From NCBI GenBank assembly GCA_028867135.1, contig JAGWGW010000004.1, positions 1-64,000 of the forward strand: a DNA stretch of 64,000 bases, in the 5' to 3' direction. The position numbers and the translations under genes are program-made. The notes under the pieces are model-generated. The model did not search any database, was not told the DNA's origin, and was given only the letters and a program-made list of their open reading frames with translations. Origin of the DNA: Microcaldota archaeon (GTDB lineage: Archaea > Micrarchaeota > Micrarchaeia > Micrarchaeales > CABMGC01). Each line of letters starts with the position of its first letter. The first letter of the stretch is position 1. This document shows positions 25,276 through 32,742 of this stretch, piece by piece.

Positions 25276-25470
25276 ATGAAACATAGAGAAAAAGAAACGG
25301 AGAGTGTAACCGAACATGAAAAGAAGGCGGGCCCCGCAGGCAAGGAGGAGGTATCCGCAAGCGAGGTCACTGCAAGGCTCGAAAGCCACAGGGCCCAGCG
25401 CGAAGCCATAAGGAACATAGCCGGAAGATCCAGCCCTCTGAGGATGGCCTTCCGCAGCGCGAAGGCATGA
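25276..25470 (+). CDS. 64-aa highly charged protein
   Basis: A GGTGA ribosome binding site precedes the ATG (ggtgaataaATG). The protein is very rich in Glu, Lys, Arg and Ala (KHREKETESVTEHEKKAG, RLESHRAQREAIRN) and probably disordered or helical. It sits alone between the secreted-protein gene and the convergent aIF1 gene. No family is recognised and chance coding cannot be fully excluded. Confidence 0.5.
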   Translation: MKHREKETESVTEHEKKAGPAGKEEVSASEVTARLESHRAQREAIRNIAGRSSPLRMAFRSAKA

Positions 25471-25498
25471 AAAACAGAAAGAAGAGAAGCGGCGGGGC

Positions 25499-25804
25499 CT
25501 ATGCCACGTCTATGCTCTCTTCCGGATATCCCATATGCAGCAGCGCTTTCTTGACGTTGTCCTTGTGCTCTCCCTGCAGTTCGATTATGCCGTTCTTGTA
25601 CGTGCCACCGCAGGCCAGTATCCTCTTGAGCTCCTTGGCGGTCTTCTCGAGCTCCTCCCCCGTGAGTCCTTCTACAACGGTCATGTACTTCCTGAACTTC
25701 TTCCTCTCCAAATAGACCTTTATCCTGCGGTTGGTCTCCCTGTCAAGGATATCGCATACGCATATCTCCTTTGGCAAACCGCATTTTGGACAGATTTCCG
25801 GCAT
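25499..25804 (-). CDS. Translation initiation factor 1 (SUI1/aIF1)
   Basis: 101 aa. N-terminal zinc-ribbon-like CPKCGLPKEICVC then the SUI1 core: RKKFRKYMTVVEGL, LAKELKRILACGGTYKNGIIELQGEHKDNVKKALLHMGYP. It monitors start-codon pairing on the 30S subunit. Its ATG overlaps the stop of the L29 gene by one base (TAATG), so translation is coupled. It is the last gene of the ribosomal operon here; Rpp29 and S17, which often follow in archaea, are absent. Confidence 0.95.
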   Translation of the reverse strand: MPEICPKCGLPKEICVCDILDRETNRRIKVYLERKKFRKYMTVVEGLTGEELEKTAKELKRILACGGTYKNGIIELQGEHKDNVKKALLHMGYPEESIDVA

Positions 25805-26001
25805 TAAGCCTTTGCACCCTTTTCTCTGAGAATGGTAAGTATCTGGGCAACGGTCCTTCGCATCTCCCTTGTCTTTATCTTCTTGCTCGCGACCCCCGTG
25901 CTCGCTATCCTTCTTTTTTCTATGCCTGTCTCGAGCCTGAGTTCGCCGAGCTTGGCAATAAGAGCTTCGTTGGAAAGCGACCTAAGATCCTTTATCCTCA
26001 T
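25804..26001 (-). CDS. rpl29: Ribosomal protein uL29
   Basis: 65 aa, standard uL29 length. MRIKDLRSLSNEALIAKLGELRLETGIEKRR has the typical two-helix pattern, with LREKGA at the end. It sits at the peptide-exit rim of the large subunit and touches SRP. Part of the L3-to-aIF1 operon; follows S3 after 38 bp. Confidence 0.93.
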   Translation of the reverse strand: MRIKDLRSLSNEALIAKLGELRLETGIEKRRIASTGVASKKIKTREMRRTVAQILTILREKGAKA

Positions 26002-26039
26002 CTTTATACCCCTGAATATTGTTTTTCTGATTATTATAG

Positions 26040-26684
26040 CTATTGGTTCGGGTGCCCTATGCTCGCAGCAGCTATGCTCTTGGGCAGCTCTATCTTCTTG
26101 ACCTGCCTGTCAGGGAACTTCGTCCCGGGCTGCACTATCCTGACCTGTATGCCTATAGCGCCGTACTTCGGATACGAGGCCACCTTGGCCTCGTCTATCA
26201 GCTTCACGACGTCCCCCGCTTTTGGCAGGTATCCCAGCCTTACCTTTATGGACTTTGCCTTCGCCCCCTTTGCGGCAAGCTTCCCCTGCGCCACTATCTC
26301 AGCTCCAAGCGCGCCGTTGTTCATTATGTCCCTTATCACCGAATGGAGCAGCCTCCTTGCGTTCACTCCCCTCTCCAGAGAGTTCGCGACATACTTTGCC
26401 ACGAGCCTGGGCTCGAGCTTCTGGTTCCTTACCTCTGTTACGCTTATCTGCGGATTCTCTATGCTGAACTTCTTCTTCATGTCCTCTGTAAGCGCGTCGA
26501 TGGTCTCTCCTCCCCTTCCTATGACCCTTCCTGGATTTGTCACGTATGTCGTTATCCTTGTGATTATCGGTGTCTTCTGTATGTCCACTCTCGAATAGCC
26601 TGCCTTCGAGAGCCTCCTCTCGAGGTACTTAGATATGTTGTGCTTTATCATCAAGTCTTCTATGAATTTTCTCTCCACTACCAT
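26040..26684 (-). CDS. rps3: Ribosomal protein uS3
   Basis: 214 aa. N-terminal KH domain (VERKFIEDLMIKHNISKYLERRLSKAGYSRVDIQKTP; VTNPGRVIGRGGETIDALTEDM) with the GRGG loop, and a C-terminal S3 domain (VAKYVANSLERGVNARRLLHSVIRDIMNNGALGAEIVAQGKL). Forms part of the mRNA entry channel. Starts 4 bp after L22. Confidence 0.97.
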   Translation of the reverse strand: MVVERKFIEDLMIKHNISKYLERRLSKAGYSRVDIQKTPIITRITTYVTNPGRVIGRGGETIDALTEDMKKKFSIENPQISVTEVRNQKLEPRLVAKYVANSLERGVNARRLLHSVIRDIMNNGALGAEIVAQGKLAAKGAKAKSIKVRLGYLPKAGDVVKLIDEAKVASYPKYGAIGIQVRIVQPGTKFPDRQVKKIELPKSIAAASIGHPNQ

Positions 26685-26688
26685 CTAT

Positions 26689-27396
26689 TCACTTCCTATC
26701 CTCTTTCCTCTCTTCCTTATTGGCTGTTATCGCGAGCGGCGCGGTCTTGCCAGCTATCATCTTCGCCTCATCCTTTTGCGCGCCTGCTTTCTGCACATCA
26801 ACCTTTGCTTCTCCTCTTTTATCCTCTTTCTTTTTCTGCGGTTTACTGGCTTCCTGCGTTTTAAGCGTTCGTGAGTTCTTCCTTATGAAATACCTCATGT
26901 TGCTGGTGAGGAACTGTGCATCAGGCTCAGACAACCCTATCTCTATCTTCGCATACTCTATGTCGCTGTGGTTGAGCGACGACCTTCCGTACATGCCCCT
27001 GCCCCAGGCAAGGCTTCCCTTGGACGGATACCTTCTCTCTATCCTTGTCTTGTTGGCAACGGCGTGTATGACAAACACGGATTCTGCATCCATGCCGCTA
27101 TTCGATGCGTTCGCGATTGCGTTTACAAGCGTGTGCTTGACCTCCGCGGCCGCTTTCTTGGGGTATCCTCCCTTGGCTCCTCCCAGTTCATGCCTTGAGC
27201 CCATGTGCTTGTTGTGCCTCTTGTAGGGCACCGGCATCTCCATCGCTATCACCCTGTCGAGCAGCGCGAGCGCCATGTCCGCCCTTGTGTACCTTATCGC
27301 GTCGCAGACGGCGCCCAGGTCCTTGTAGCTGGCGTTGACGTCCTTGCTCTGCGCCTTGGCTATCCCTTCGTTCTTTACGTTCATCGAGTATTTCAT
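26689..27396 (-). CDS. rpl22: Ribosomal protein uL22 with long charged extension
   Basis: 235 aa. Residues 1-160 are archaeal uL22 (KDLGAVCDAIRYTRADMALALLDRVI, HMGSRHELGGAKGGYPKKAAAEV, the loop that lines the exit tunnel). Residues 165-235 are an added Lys/Glu/Ala-rich tail (QEASKPQKKKEDKRGEAKVDVQKAG), which makes the protein longer than common archaeal forms of about 150-160 aa. The tail is likely disordered and solvent exposed. Confidence 0.95.
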   Translation of the reverse strand: MKYSMNVKNEGIAKAQSKDVNASYKDLGAVCDAIRYTRADMALALLDRVIAMEMPVPYKRHNKHMGSRHELGGAKGGYPKKAAAEVKHTLVNAIANASNSGMDAESVFVIHAVANKTRIERRYPSKGSLAWGRGMYGRSSLNHSDIEYAKIEIGLSEPDAQFLTSNMRYFIRKNSRTLKTQEASKPQKKKEDKRGEAKVDVQKAGAQKDEAKMIAGKTAPLAITANKEERKEDRK

Positions 27397-27789
27397 TCAC
27401 TTCACCGCGAGGAACTTGCTTCCCCTCGTTGCCCTTATTCCAGGGGCAGAATGCTGCACGTGCTTGACTGTGTAAGCGTACTCACCGAGCCTGTGGCCCA
27501 TCATCTCCGGGGCAATGTTTATCTCATCGAATGACTTGCCGTTGTAGATCGCGAACTTCATGCCTATCCATGAAGGGAGTATGACGGCTTCCCTTATGTG
27601 CGTCCTTATGGTCTTCCCGGCTCCTTTCTTCTTTGCCTTCTCTATCTTTACTATTAGCTGCTTGTATTGCACGCCCATCCTCTTTATGGCCCTCCTCTGC
27701 CTGCTCTTGAGCAGCTTCGAGAACTCCTCGTTGCTCAGCTTCTGCAGTTCCTCGACGCTCCTGCCCCTAAAGCTGAATGTTCTTACCAT
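27397..27789 (-). CDS. rps19: Ribosomal protein uS19
   Basis: 130 aa from the ATG at 27789, directly after the L2 stop; the ORF-track TTG start would overlap L2. Core: THIREAVILPSWIGMKFAIYNGKSF, IAPEMMGHRLGEYAYTVKHVQHSAPGIRATRGSKF, which is diagnostic for archaeal uS19. Binds the head of the 30S subunit with S13. Ends one base before L22. Confidence 0.96.
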   Translation of the reverse strand: MVRTFSFRGRSVEELQKLSNEEFSKLLKSRQRRAIKRMGVQYKQLIVKIEKAKKKGAGKTIRTHIREAVILPSWIGMKFAIYNGKSFDEINIAPEMMGHRLGEYAYTVKHVQHSAPGIRATRGSKFLAVK

Positions 27790-27791
27790 AA

Positions 27792-28511
27792 TCAACCACG
27801 CTTCTTCCTTCCTACCCTTCTTGCGGCTATGTGCCCTACCTTTGCTCCAGGAGGCGCGTGCCTCGAGACCATGCTCGAAGCTCCCTTGTGGTGCTGCTTC
27901 CCTCCGAACGGGTGATCTACAGGGTTCATCTTGACTCCCCTATGCACGGGCCATCCGTCATTTGTGGCATGGTGCATGTAATGCGACTTTCCTGCCTTCA
28001 TGATTGGCTGCGCGTAGACTCCGCCGCCTGCAACAGCGCCTATCTCGGCCCTGCACTCCTGCGGTATGTCGAGCGCGTGTTTCGAGGGCATCATTACGCT
28101 GACCTTGCCAGGCATGTGCGCGAGTATGGTCGCGTAGCTGCCTGCGCTTCTGGCCATCTTTCCTCCGTCGCCCGGCTTCACCTCGATGTTGTATATCGGC
28201 ATCCCGTCAGGTATCTTCTCAAGCGGGAGTATGCTCCCAAGGAGTATGTCAGCGCCCCTTCCTTCCTGTATCCTGTCCCCTACCTTTATGCCCTCGGGCG
28301 CTATGAGCGTGTTCTCGGTCCCGTCCTCGTATTTTATCCTCATCAGAGGAGCGGTATGCCCCGGGTCGTCTATGAATTCCATTACCTCTCCCACTATCCT
28401 GTTAGGCACAAGCCTGCTGCCGAAATTAACGTCGGCCTTGAAGCTGATTGGCGGCTTTGTATAGGCGTTGCTGCCCTTTCCTCTCCTTTGCATCCTTAGT
28501 CTTTTTCCCAT
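27792..28511 (-). CDS. rpl2: Ribosomal protein uL2
   Basis: 239 aa, archaeal length. MGKRLRMQRRGKGSNAY start, GRGADILLGSILPLEKIPDGMPIYNIEVKPGDGGKMARSAGSYA, and the catalytic-centre loop with VRGVKMNPVDHPFGGKQH, where the HPFGG His is conserved. Needed for subunit joining and peptidyl transfer. Middle of the operon, 12 bp after L23. Confidence 0.97.
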   Translation of the reverse strand: MGKRLRMQRRGKGSNAYTKPPISFKADVNFGSRLVPNRIVGEVMEFIDDPGHTAPLMRIKYEDGTENTLIAPEGIKVGDRIQEGRGADILLGSILPLEKIPDGMPIYNIEVKPGDGGKMARSAGSYATILAHMPGKVSVMMPSKHALDIPQECRAEIGAVAGGGVYAQPIMKAGKSHYMHHATNDGWPVHRGVKMNPVDHPFGGKQHHKGASSMVSRHAPPGAKVGHIAARRVGRKKRG

Positions 28512-28523
28512 AGCTTCACCATA

Positions 28524-28775
28524 TCAAACAAGCTTCAGCCTTCTGGCTATGTCGCTTGCCTTGTAATCCTTATTAAGCTTTATGTAGGCCCTCTTGACGT
28601 TCCTTATGCTTATCGCTGTCCTGACCTTTTCCACCTTTACATTGAAGGTGCCCTCGAACTCCTTCTTTATCTCGTTCTTCTTGCTCCTTATGTCTACGAC
28701 GTAAGAGATTATGTTCTCCCTGTCTACAACGTTGAGCGCCTTTTCTGTCGCAAGCGGATAGAGTAGTGCCTTCAT
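28524..28775 (-). CDS. rpl23: Ribosomal protein uL23
   Basis: 83 aa. LLYPLATEKALNVVDRENIISYVVDIRSKKNEIKKEFEGTFNVKVEKVRT shows the uL23 pattern (P-x-x-T-E-K, then K-x-x-I-K...E-x-x-F-x-V-x-V). Sits at the exit tunnel and docks SRP. Separated from L4 by 4 bp. Confidence 0.95.
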   Translation of the reverse strand: MKALLYPLATEKALNVVDRENIISYVVDIRSKKNEIKKEFEGTFNVKVEKVRTAISIRNVKRAYIKLNKDYKASDIARRLKLV

Positions 28776-28779
28776 ATCA

Positions 28780-29571
28780 TCATCTCAGTTTTTTGCTCTC
28801 CACGGCAGCCTTCACGTCGGCAAGCGCGTTCTCGGACCACACTGTCAGCCTTGGGAGCCCGCCTGGCGCGAGCCTTCGTATTGTAAGCTCGTTTACCCCG
28901 CACACCTCCACTCCAGGTATGTTCCTTCCCGCCTTCGAGATATTGCCTGCGTCTTTCGCGACTATCAGCACGCTCCTCCTGAAGTGCCTCAGCTGCGCCT
29001 TCCTTCTCATCCCCTTCGCAAGCCTTGGGCTGTGCGAAGCGTCAAGGTCATCAGATAGCCCCAGCTTGCCGAGTATCCGCATAAGTTCCTTGGTCTTTGA
29101 AACGCTCTCTATCTTCTGGTCTATTATTATCGGGGCATCGCCGCTGAACCTGTGCCTCTCCCTTATCATCTCGGATTCGCCGCATCCTGATATCGCTGCG
29201 AATATCGCCTTTACGTATTCCCTGTTGTTTATCCTTTCCACAACTGTCTTCTCTATCTTGTGCGGATGCGCCCTCCTTCCCTTGGTCGCAGAAGGTATCC
29301 TCCTCACGTCTCCCTGCGCACCTCCTCCAAGCTTCTGCCTTGGCCTGATCGCTATTCCCATGTGCCTTCCGGTCCTGTACGATTTGTAATTGCCTACATA
29401 GACTGCCGTTGTCCTCAATCCTGCCATTACGTCATGGCCCTGCGGCTGGTAGTCGAGGCTCTGCTCCGCGAGCAATGCCCTTTTCACAAGGTCCTCCCTG
29501 AATCCTGCAGAGAATGCCTCAGGCAGCTCAATGCTCTTCTCGACTTTTCCTTCAAGATCGTATACGTTCAT
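28780..29571 (-). CDS. rpl4: Ribosomal protein uL4
   Basis: 263 aa. GGGAQGDVRRIPSATKGRRAHPHK is the tunnel loop of archaeal/eukaryotic uL4. The rest (AIFAAISGCGESEMIRERH, LRRSV-like helices, VCGVNELTIRRLAPGGLPRLTVWSENAL) matches the family end to end. Follows L3 after 1 bp. Confidence 0.96.
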   Translation of the reverse strand: MNVYDLEGKVEKSIELPEAFSAGFREDLVKRALLAEQSLDYQPQGHDVMAGLRTTAVYVGNYKSYRTGRHMGIAIRPRQKLGGGAQGDVRRIPSATKGRRAHPHKIEKTVVERINNREYVKAIFAAISGCGESEMIRERHRFSGDAPIIIDQKIESVSKTKELMRILGKLGLSDDLDASHSPRLAKGMRRKAQLRHFRRSVLIVAKDAGNISKAGRNIPGVEVCGVNELTIRRLAPGGLPRLTVWSENALADVKAAVESKKLR

Positions 29572-29572
29572 T

Positions 29573-30541
29573 TCAAGATCCCTGCTTTGATGCTGTAGAT
29601 ATGTAATTTATCTGCGGTTCCTTCTTCGCCTTCTTGTTCCTGAGCGCCTTCCTTATCCTCACGAGCCTTTTCGCAGGCCCGGGAATGGAGCCCTGAAGCA
29701 CCACGAAATCGTTCTTGACAGATCCATAGTTGACGAATCCGCCGCTGACGTTTATTGCTGGGGCGTCCTTCGCCGTGCCCATCTTGAGCACCCTCTTGTT
29801 CCTCTCCAACCTGTAATTGTATCCCATGTGACCTGAATGGGGCACTGTGTAGAGCACCTTTGCAGGATGCCACGCTCCCAGCACCCCAAGGTGCCTTATC
29901 TTGCCTGTTGCCTTTCTGTACCCTCTCGCAACCCCGAACCTCTTAATCACGCCTGCCCATCCCTTTCCCTTTGTTATGGACTTCACGTCAATGTAATCCC
30001 CTGTTCCTATGACATCGCTTATCTTGAGCTCCTTGCCCATCCATTTCTCTATGAACGCGATCCTCTCCTGGACGTCCTTGCCGCCGACGCCCATCTCGAA
30101 TCTCCTGATCCTCTTGTTGGCTATGCCGAGCTCCGCAGGGTCTATGAAGGCAAGGGCTCGCACGTTGACCGCGTCCTTCTGCTCCTTCAGCCTTGAAATG
30201 TCAGCATTCTTGGTGTCCTTTATGCCGACCCTTTTGGCCAGCTCCTTGTCGTATGCGACCATATCCGGCTCTATGTATTCGTACCTCTTCTTGTAGGTCC
30301 TCATCCCGTATATGTAGATTTTGGGCATCTCCAGCACAGTTACCGGCTTCATTACCTCAGTGCCCTTTGCAGGCGAATTCGTGTCATCGACCATCGCTAC
30401 GTGCGTCATGCCCGCCTTGAAGCCCACGAATCCGAGGAACCCCGGCTCAGCTACGTTTTGCCATGTCCTTATCCTCGGCATCTGCGCTTTTGCCCGTCTA
30501 TGGGGCCAATATTCCAGGGAACCTTTTCTCATGCCCTTCAC
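29573..30541 (-). CDS. rpl3: Ribosomal protein uL3
   Basis: 322 aa, archaeal length. RKGSLEYWPHRRAKAQMPRIRTW, GFVGFKAGMTHVAMVDD, SITKGKGWAGVIKRFGVARGYRKATGKIRHLGVLGAWHPAKVLYTVPHSGHMGYNYR are diagnostic. First gene of the L3-aIF1 operon; a strong TATA box lies upstream on the minus strand. ATG at 30532 (MRKGS) is an alternative start. Confidence 0.97.
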   Translation of the reverse strand: MKGMRKGSLEYWPHRRAKAQMPRIRTWQNVAEPGFLGFVGFKAGMTHVAMVDDTNSPAKGTEVMKPVTVLEMPKIYIYGMRTYKKRYEYIEPDMVAYDKELAKRVGIKDTKNADISRLKEQKDAVNVRALAFIDPAELGIANKRIRRFEMGVGGKDVQERIAFIEKWMGKELKISDVIGTGDYIDVKSITKGKGWAGVIKRFGVARGYRKATGKIRHLGVLGAWHPAKVLYTVPHSGHMGYNYRLERNKRVLKMGTAKDAPAINVSGGFVNYGSVKNDFVVLQGSIPGPAKRLVRIRKALRNKKAKKEPQINYISTASKQGS

Positions 30542-30576
30542 TTTTAAAGGAATCAGAAAGTACTACTATTATCTTT

Positions 30577-30590
30577 GATATATTTATAAT
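30577..30590 (-). promoter_or_regulatory. TATA box of the L3 ribosomal operon
   Basis: On the minus strand the sequence reads attataaatatatc, about 40 bp before the L3 start. It separates L3 from the Pcc1 gene and is the best promoter for the nine-gene operon. Confidence 0.6.
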
Positions 30591-30591
30591 C

Positions 30592-30840
30592 TTATCGCTG
30601 CCTCTTCTTGACCTTCCTTTCTATGAGGGAACCTACGCTTTCAACGACCTTCAGCTGCTTGAGCATTATGCCTACTGCGGAGATGAGCGCCCCCGAATCC
30701 GCGGCCTCGATCTCCATCTCAATGGACCGGTTCCTTCCCCTGCTCCTGACGGTCACGCCGCTCAGCTTGGGCTTGTCCAATACCTCCACATAATCCTTCG
30801 AATTGCTTCCGAGCTCCAGCCTTATGTTAGCCTTTGGCAA
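30592..30840 (-). CDS. Pcc1-like KEOPS subunit
   Basis: 82 aa. The pattern EMEIEAADSGALISAVGIMLKQLKVVESVGSLIE fits Pcc1/Cgi121-linked KEOPS subunit Pcc1 (A-x-D-x-x-A-L-x-x-A-x-x-x-x-L-x-x-L-x-x-x). KEOPS makes the t6A base next to the anticodon of ANN-decoding tRNAs, including the tRNA-Asn in this window. Lies 10 bp after eL15 and is probably co-transcribed with it. Confidence 0.75.
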   Translation of the reverse strand: MPKANIRLELGSNSKDYVEVLDKPKLSGVTVRSRGRNRSIEMEIEAADSGALISAVGIMLKQLKVVESVGSLIERKVKKRQR

Positions 30841-30850
30841 GATAGCACCA

Positions 30851-31357
30851 TCAAATTCCGCGGTGCTTCCTTCCGGAGCTTGTCAGTCCCCTAAAGCTCC
30901 TTCCCCTCCTGCTTGCAACCTGCCTATGTAGGTCTCCGGACATCGCCGCAGGATTGCTCCTGTCGACGAGTATGGCCTCGAAGAACTTGAACTTTCCGTC
31001 CTCCCCTGCATAATAAGAATTGACAACTTCGCAGTTCAGGAACTTCCTTGCTGCTCTCTCCTCCGCAATGGACTGCATCGACTTGTCGTATGCGAAGAAC
31101 CTTCCGGCCTTTGACGGCTTCCTCCCTCCCCTTGCCTTCTCCCTTTTTCTAAGTCCCTTCTTTATCCTTACCCTTGCGACCACGATGCCCTGCTTTGCCT
31201 TGTATCCCAGCTCCCTCGCCCTTGCGAGGTTGGTCGGTCTCTCAATCCTGAATACCGAGGGCTGGTCCCTCCACACAGCCGCGCGGCTCTTGAAAACCTG
31301 GTCTCTCTCCTTGTACCTGTTCTGAATGCTCTCTCTTATGTATTTGTAAGCTCCCAT
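30851..31357 (-). CDS. rpl15e: Ribosomal protein eL15
   Basis: 168 aa from the ATG at 31357 (MGAYKYIRES), shorter than the ORF in the track and matching the conserved archaeal start. Core: VFRIERPTNLARARELGYKAKQGIVVARVRIKKG, RKREKARGGRKPSKAGRF, NCEVVNSYYAGEDGKFKFFEAILVD, RRGRSFRGLTSSGRKHRG. Large-subunit protein. Confidence 0.96.
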   Translation of the reverse strand: MGAYKYIRESIQNRYKERDQVFKSRAAVWRDQPSVFRIERPTNLARARELGYKAKQGIVVARVRIKKGLRKREKARGGRKPSKAGRFFAYDKSMQSIAEERAARKFLNCEVVNSYYAGEDGKFKFFEAILVDRSNPAAMSGDLHRQVASRRGRSFRGLTSSGRKHRGI

Positions 31358-31420
31358 CGGGACCACAGAAAACTGTGCACTTATCGAATGAATAAGCAGC
31401 AAGAAACATTCTGCTGTAAA

Positions 31421-31430
31421 TTATATATAC
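31421..31430. promoter_or_regulatory. Symmetric TATA box between eL15 and pseudopilin genes
   Basis: ttatatatac reads well as a TATA box in both directions. On the plus strand it lies about 35 bp before the ATG at 31461. On the minus strand it is about 65 bp before eL15. It probably serves the pseudopilin gene, and perhaps both. Confidence 0.5.
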
Positions 31431-31460
31431 CTTTTTATTAAGGCTGTGAAAATAACAATC

Positions 31461-32351
31461 ATGAAAGCCGAACCTAGAAAACCAACTAGTGTAAAGCTGC
31501 AGTCCGCAATGGAGTATCTCATGACATACGGCTGGGCAATCATCGCAATTGCAATCGTGATGGTCTCGCTCTACAGCCTCGGCATATTCAACCTCCAGAG
31601 CCTTGCGCCAACTGCGACACCCGGCTCATGCCAAGTCATAAGGACAGCGGCTCAGACCAGCCTTGCTGGGCAGTGCGGAAATCTAATACCCAGATACGTT
31701 TCGCAAGATATCGGACTGTCATCTACATCTGTGGCTGATAGCCCAGCCCTTCAGTTTTCTGGCACGTCACCGTTTACAATCATATTCTGGATAGACATAA
31801 AATCGTACAATTCTGCGTATATTAGGCAACTGGATCACGATCCAACCGATGGGAACGGAAGGGAGGGCTGGCTTGTATATACAGAAAAAAATGCGCATAC
31901 TGAATGCCTGCAACGTTTCTTATCAGGTTCCGCAGACACGATATGCACGTCTGCACCCTCTCTTAACAAATGGTATTTTGTTGCATTTACGTATGATGGA
32001 TCCACGATGAAATCATACCTAAACAATACTTTGTCGCAATCGGTTTCATCGACAAAAAGCCTTACTACAACGACGCAGAACCTTTACATAGGTGGATATG
32101 GTGGCAACAATGACGGCCAATATCTTCACAGTAATATCCAGCTCTACAACACGTCACTCGATAATACGACCTTAAAGATGTTATACCAAGAGGGCATCGG
32201 AGGAGCGCCGATAGACCTGCAACATCTGATTGGTTGGTGGCCGCTGAACGGGAACACAAACGACTACTCTGGAAATTTTAGGAATGGCGCATCGTCAACC
32301 TTGAAATGGAGCGCAAACTGGCAGGGCGATTACAGCCAGCCTGCAACATGA
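31461..32351 (+). CDS. Pilin-like protein with class III signal and LamG-type domain
   Basis: 296 aa from the ATG at 31461 (the ORF track begins at an upstream GTG). Residues 12-45 are a class III (pilin-type) signal and helix, SAMEYLMTYGWAIIAIAIVMV. Then comes a conserved collar (PTATPGSCQVIRTAAQTSLAGQC), and a LamG/concanavalin-like beta-sandwich (FTIIFWIDI...NKWYFVAFTYDGSTMKSYLNN...YIGGY...IQLYNTSLDNTTLKMLYQEG). It would be processed by a prepilin peptidase and displayed in a filament or on the surface. A paralogue lies at 51.9-52.7 kb. Confidence 0.8.
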   Translation: MKAEPRKPTSVKLQSAMEYLMTYGWAIIAIAIVMVSLYSLGIFNLQSLAPTATPGSCQVIRTAAQTSLAGQCGNLIPRYVSQDIGLSSTSVADSPALQFSGTSPFTIIFWIDIKSYNSAYIRQLDHDPTDGNGREGWLVYTEKNAHTECLQRFLSGSADTICTSAPSLNKWYFVAFTYDGSTMKSYLNNTLSQSVSSTKSLTTTTQNLYIGGYGGNNDGQYLHSNIQLYNTSLDNTTLKMLYQEGIGGAPIDLQHLIGWWPLNGNTNDYSGNFRNGASSTLKWSANWQGDYSQPAT

Positions 32352-32425
32352 CGATAATTTTAAGACCCATAGGTTCCTGGATGTGGATATGTTTGCGGAT
32401 CCAACACGTTTCTTTTCTGCACAAA

Positions 32426-32436
32426 AGTTTTATATA
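32426..32436 (+). promoter_or_regulatory. TATA box of the peptide/ATP-grasp locus
   Basis: gttttatatag places transcription start near 32458, about 12 nt before the ATG of the 30-codon ORF at 32470. This supports a transcript that begins with that tiny ORF. Confidence 0.55.
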
Positions 32437-32469
32437 GCTAAAGAGCGGGAGATTCTGCAAAGTGCTAAT

Positions 32470-32562
32470 ATGCAAAAGCCTCTAATCAGGATTCTCCAGA
32501 CCGATTCCGTATGCACGGTTAGCACCGCTCTTCCTACAACGGTCGGAACATCAGCTGCATAA
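32470..32562 (+). CDS. 30-aa Thr/Ser-rich leader peptide or precursor (candidate)
   Basis: Too short for the ORF track. The peptide is MQKPLIRILQ followed by TDSVCTVSTALPTTVGTSAA: a short amphipathic start and a Thr/Ser-rich tail with one Cys. It is the first ORF after a good TATA box and its stop codon touches a terminator-like hairpin. It may be a regulatory leader peptide, or the precursor of a modified peptide made by the ATP-grasp enzyme downstream. Neither is proven. Confidence 0.4.
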   Translation: MQKPLIRILQTDSVCTVSTALPTTVGTSAA

Positions 32563-32588
32563 GATCCATCTCTCCTTCGGATCTTTTT
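32561..32588 (+). terminator. Hairpin with T-run (terminator or attenuator)
   Basis: AAGATCC (32561-32567) pairs with GGATCTT (32579-32585), loop of 11 nt, followed by a run of T residues. It lies between the 30-aa ORF and the rest of the operon, so it could stop part of the transcription. Confidence 0.5.
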
Positions 32589-32604
32589 GCAAAATGTGAT
32601 AATA

Positions 32605-32742
32605 ATGAGGCTAAAATATAAAAAAATACGATTTATCGGTCTGCGGCTAGCCCCAGAGACGGAACTTGAATCGATTACCGGATCAGCTGCAGCTCTGGCC
32701 GCGCAGATGGAGGGATCTGCTATCATGTTGGTGAAAATATGA
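32605..32742 (+). CDS. 45-aa protein coupled to the ATP-grasp gene
   Basis: Not in the ORF track. It reads MRLKYKKIRFIGLRLAPETELESI then TGSAAALAAQMEGSAIMLVKI: a basic start, a possible leader, and a Gly/Ala/Ser tail. Its stop overlaps the ATP-grasp start in an ATGA, the usual sign of translational coupling. Function unknown; a second candidate peptide substrate, or simply a coupling ORF. Confidence 0.4.
   Translation: MRLKYKKIRFIGLRLAPETELESITGSAAALAAQMEGSAIMLVKI

Noticed and set aside
26043-26864. Long plus-strand ORF of 273 aa
   Set aside because: It is an antisense shadow of uS3 and uL22, with low-complexity Tyr/Leu/Pro content and no promoter or ribosome binding site.
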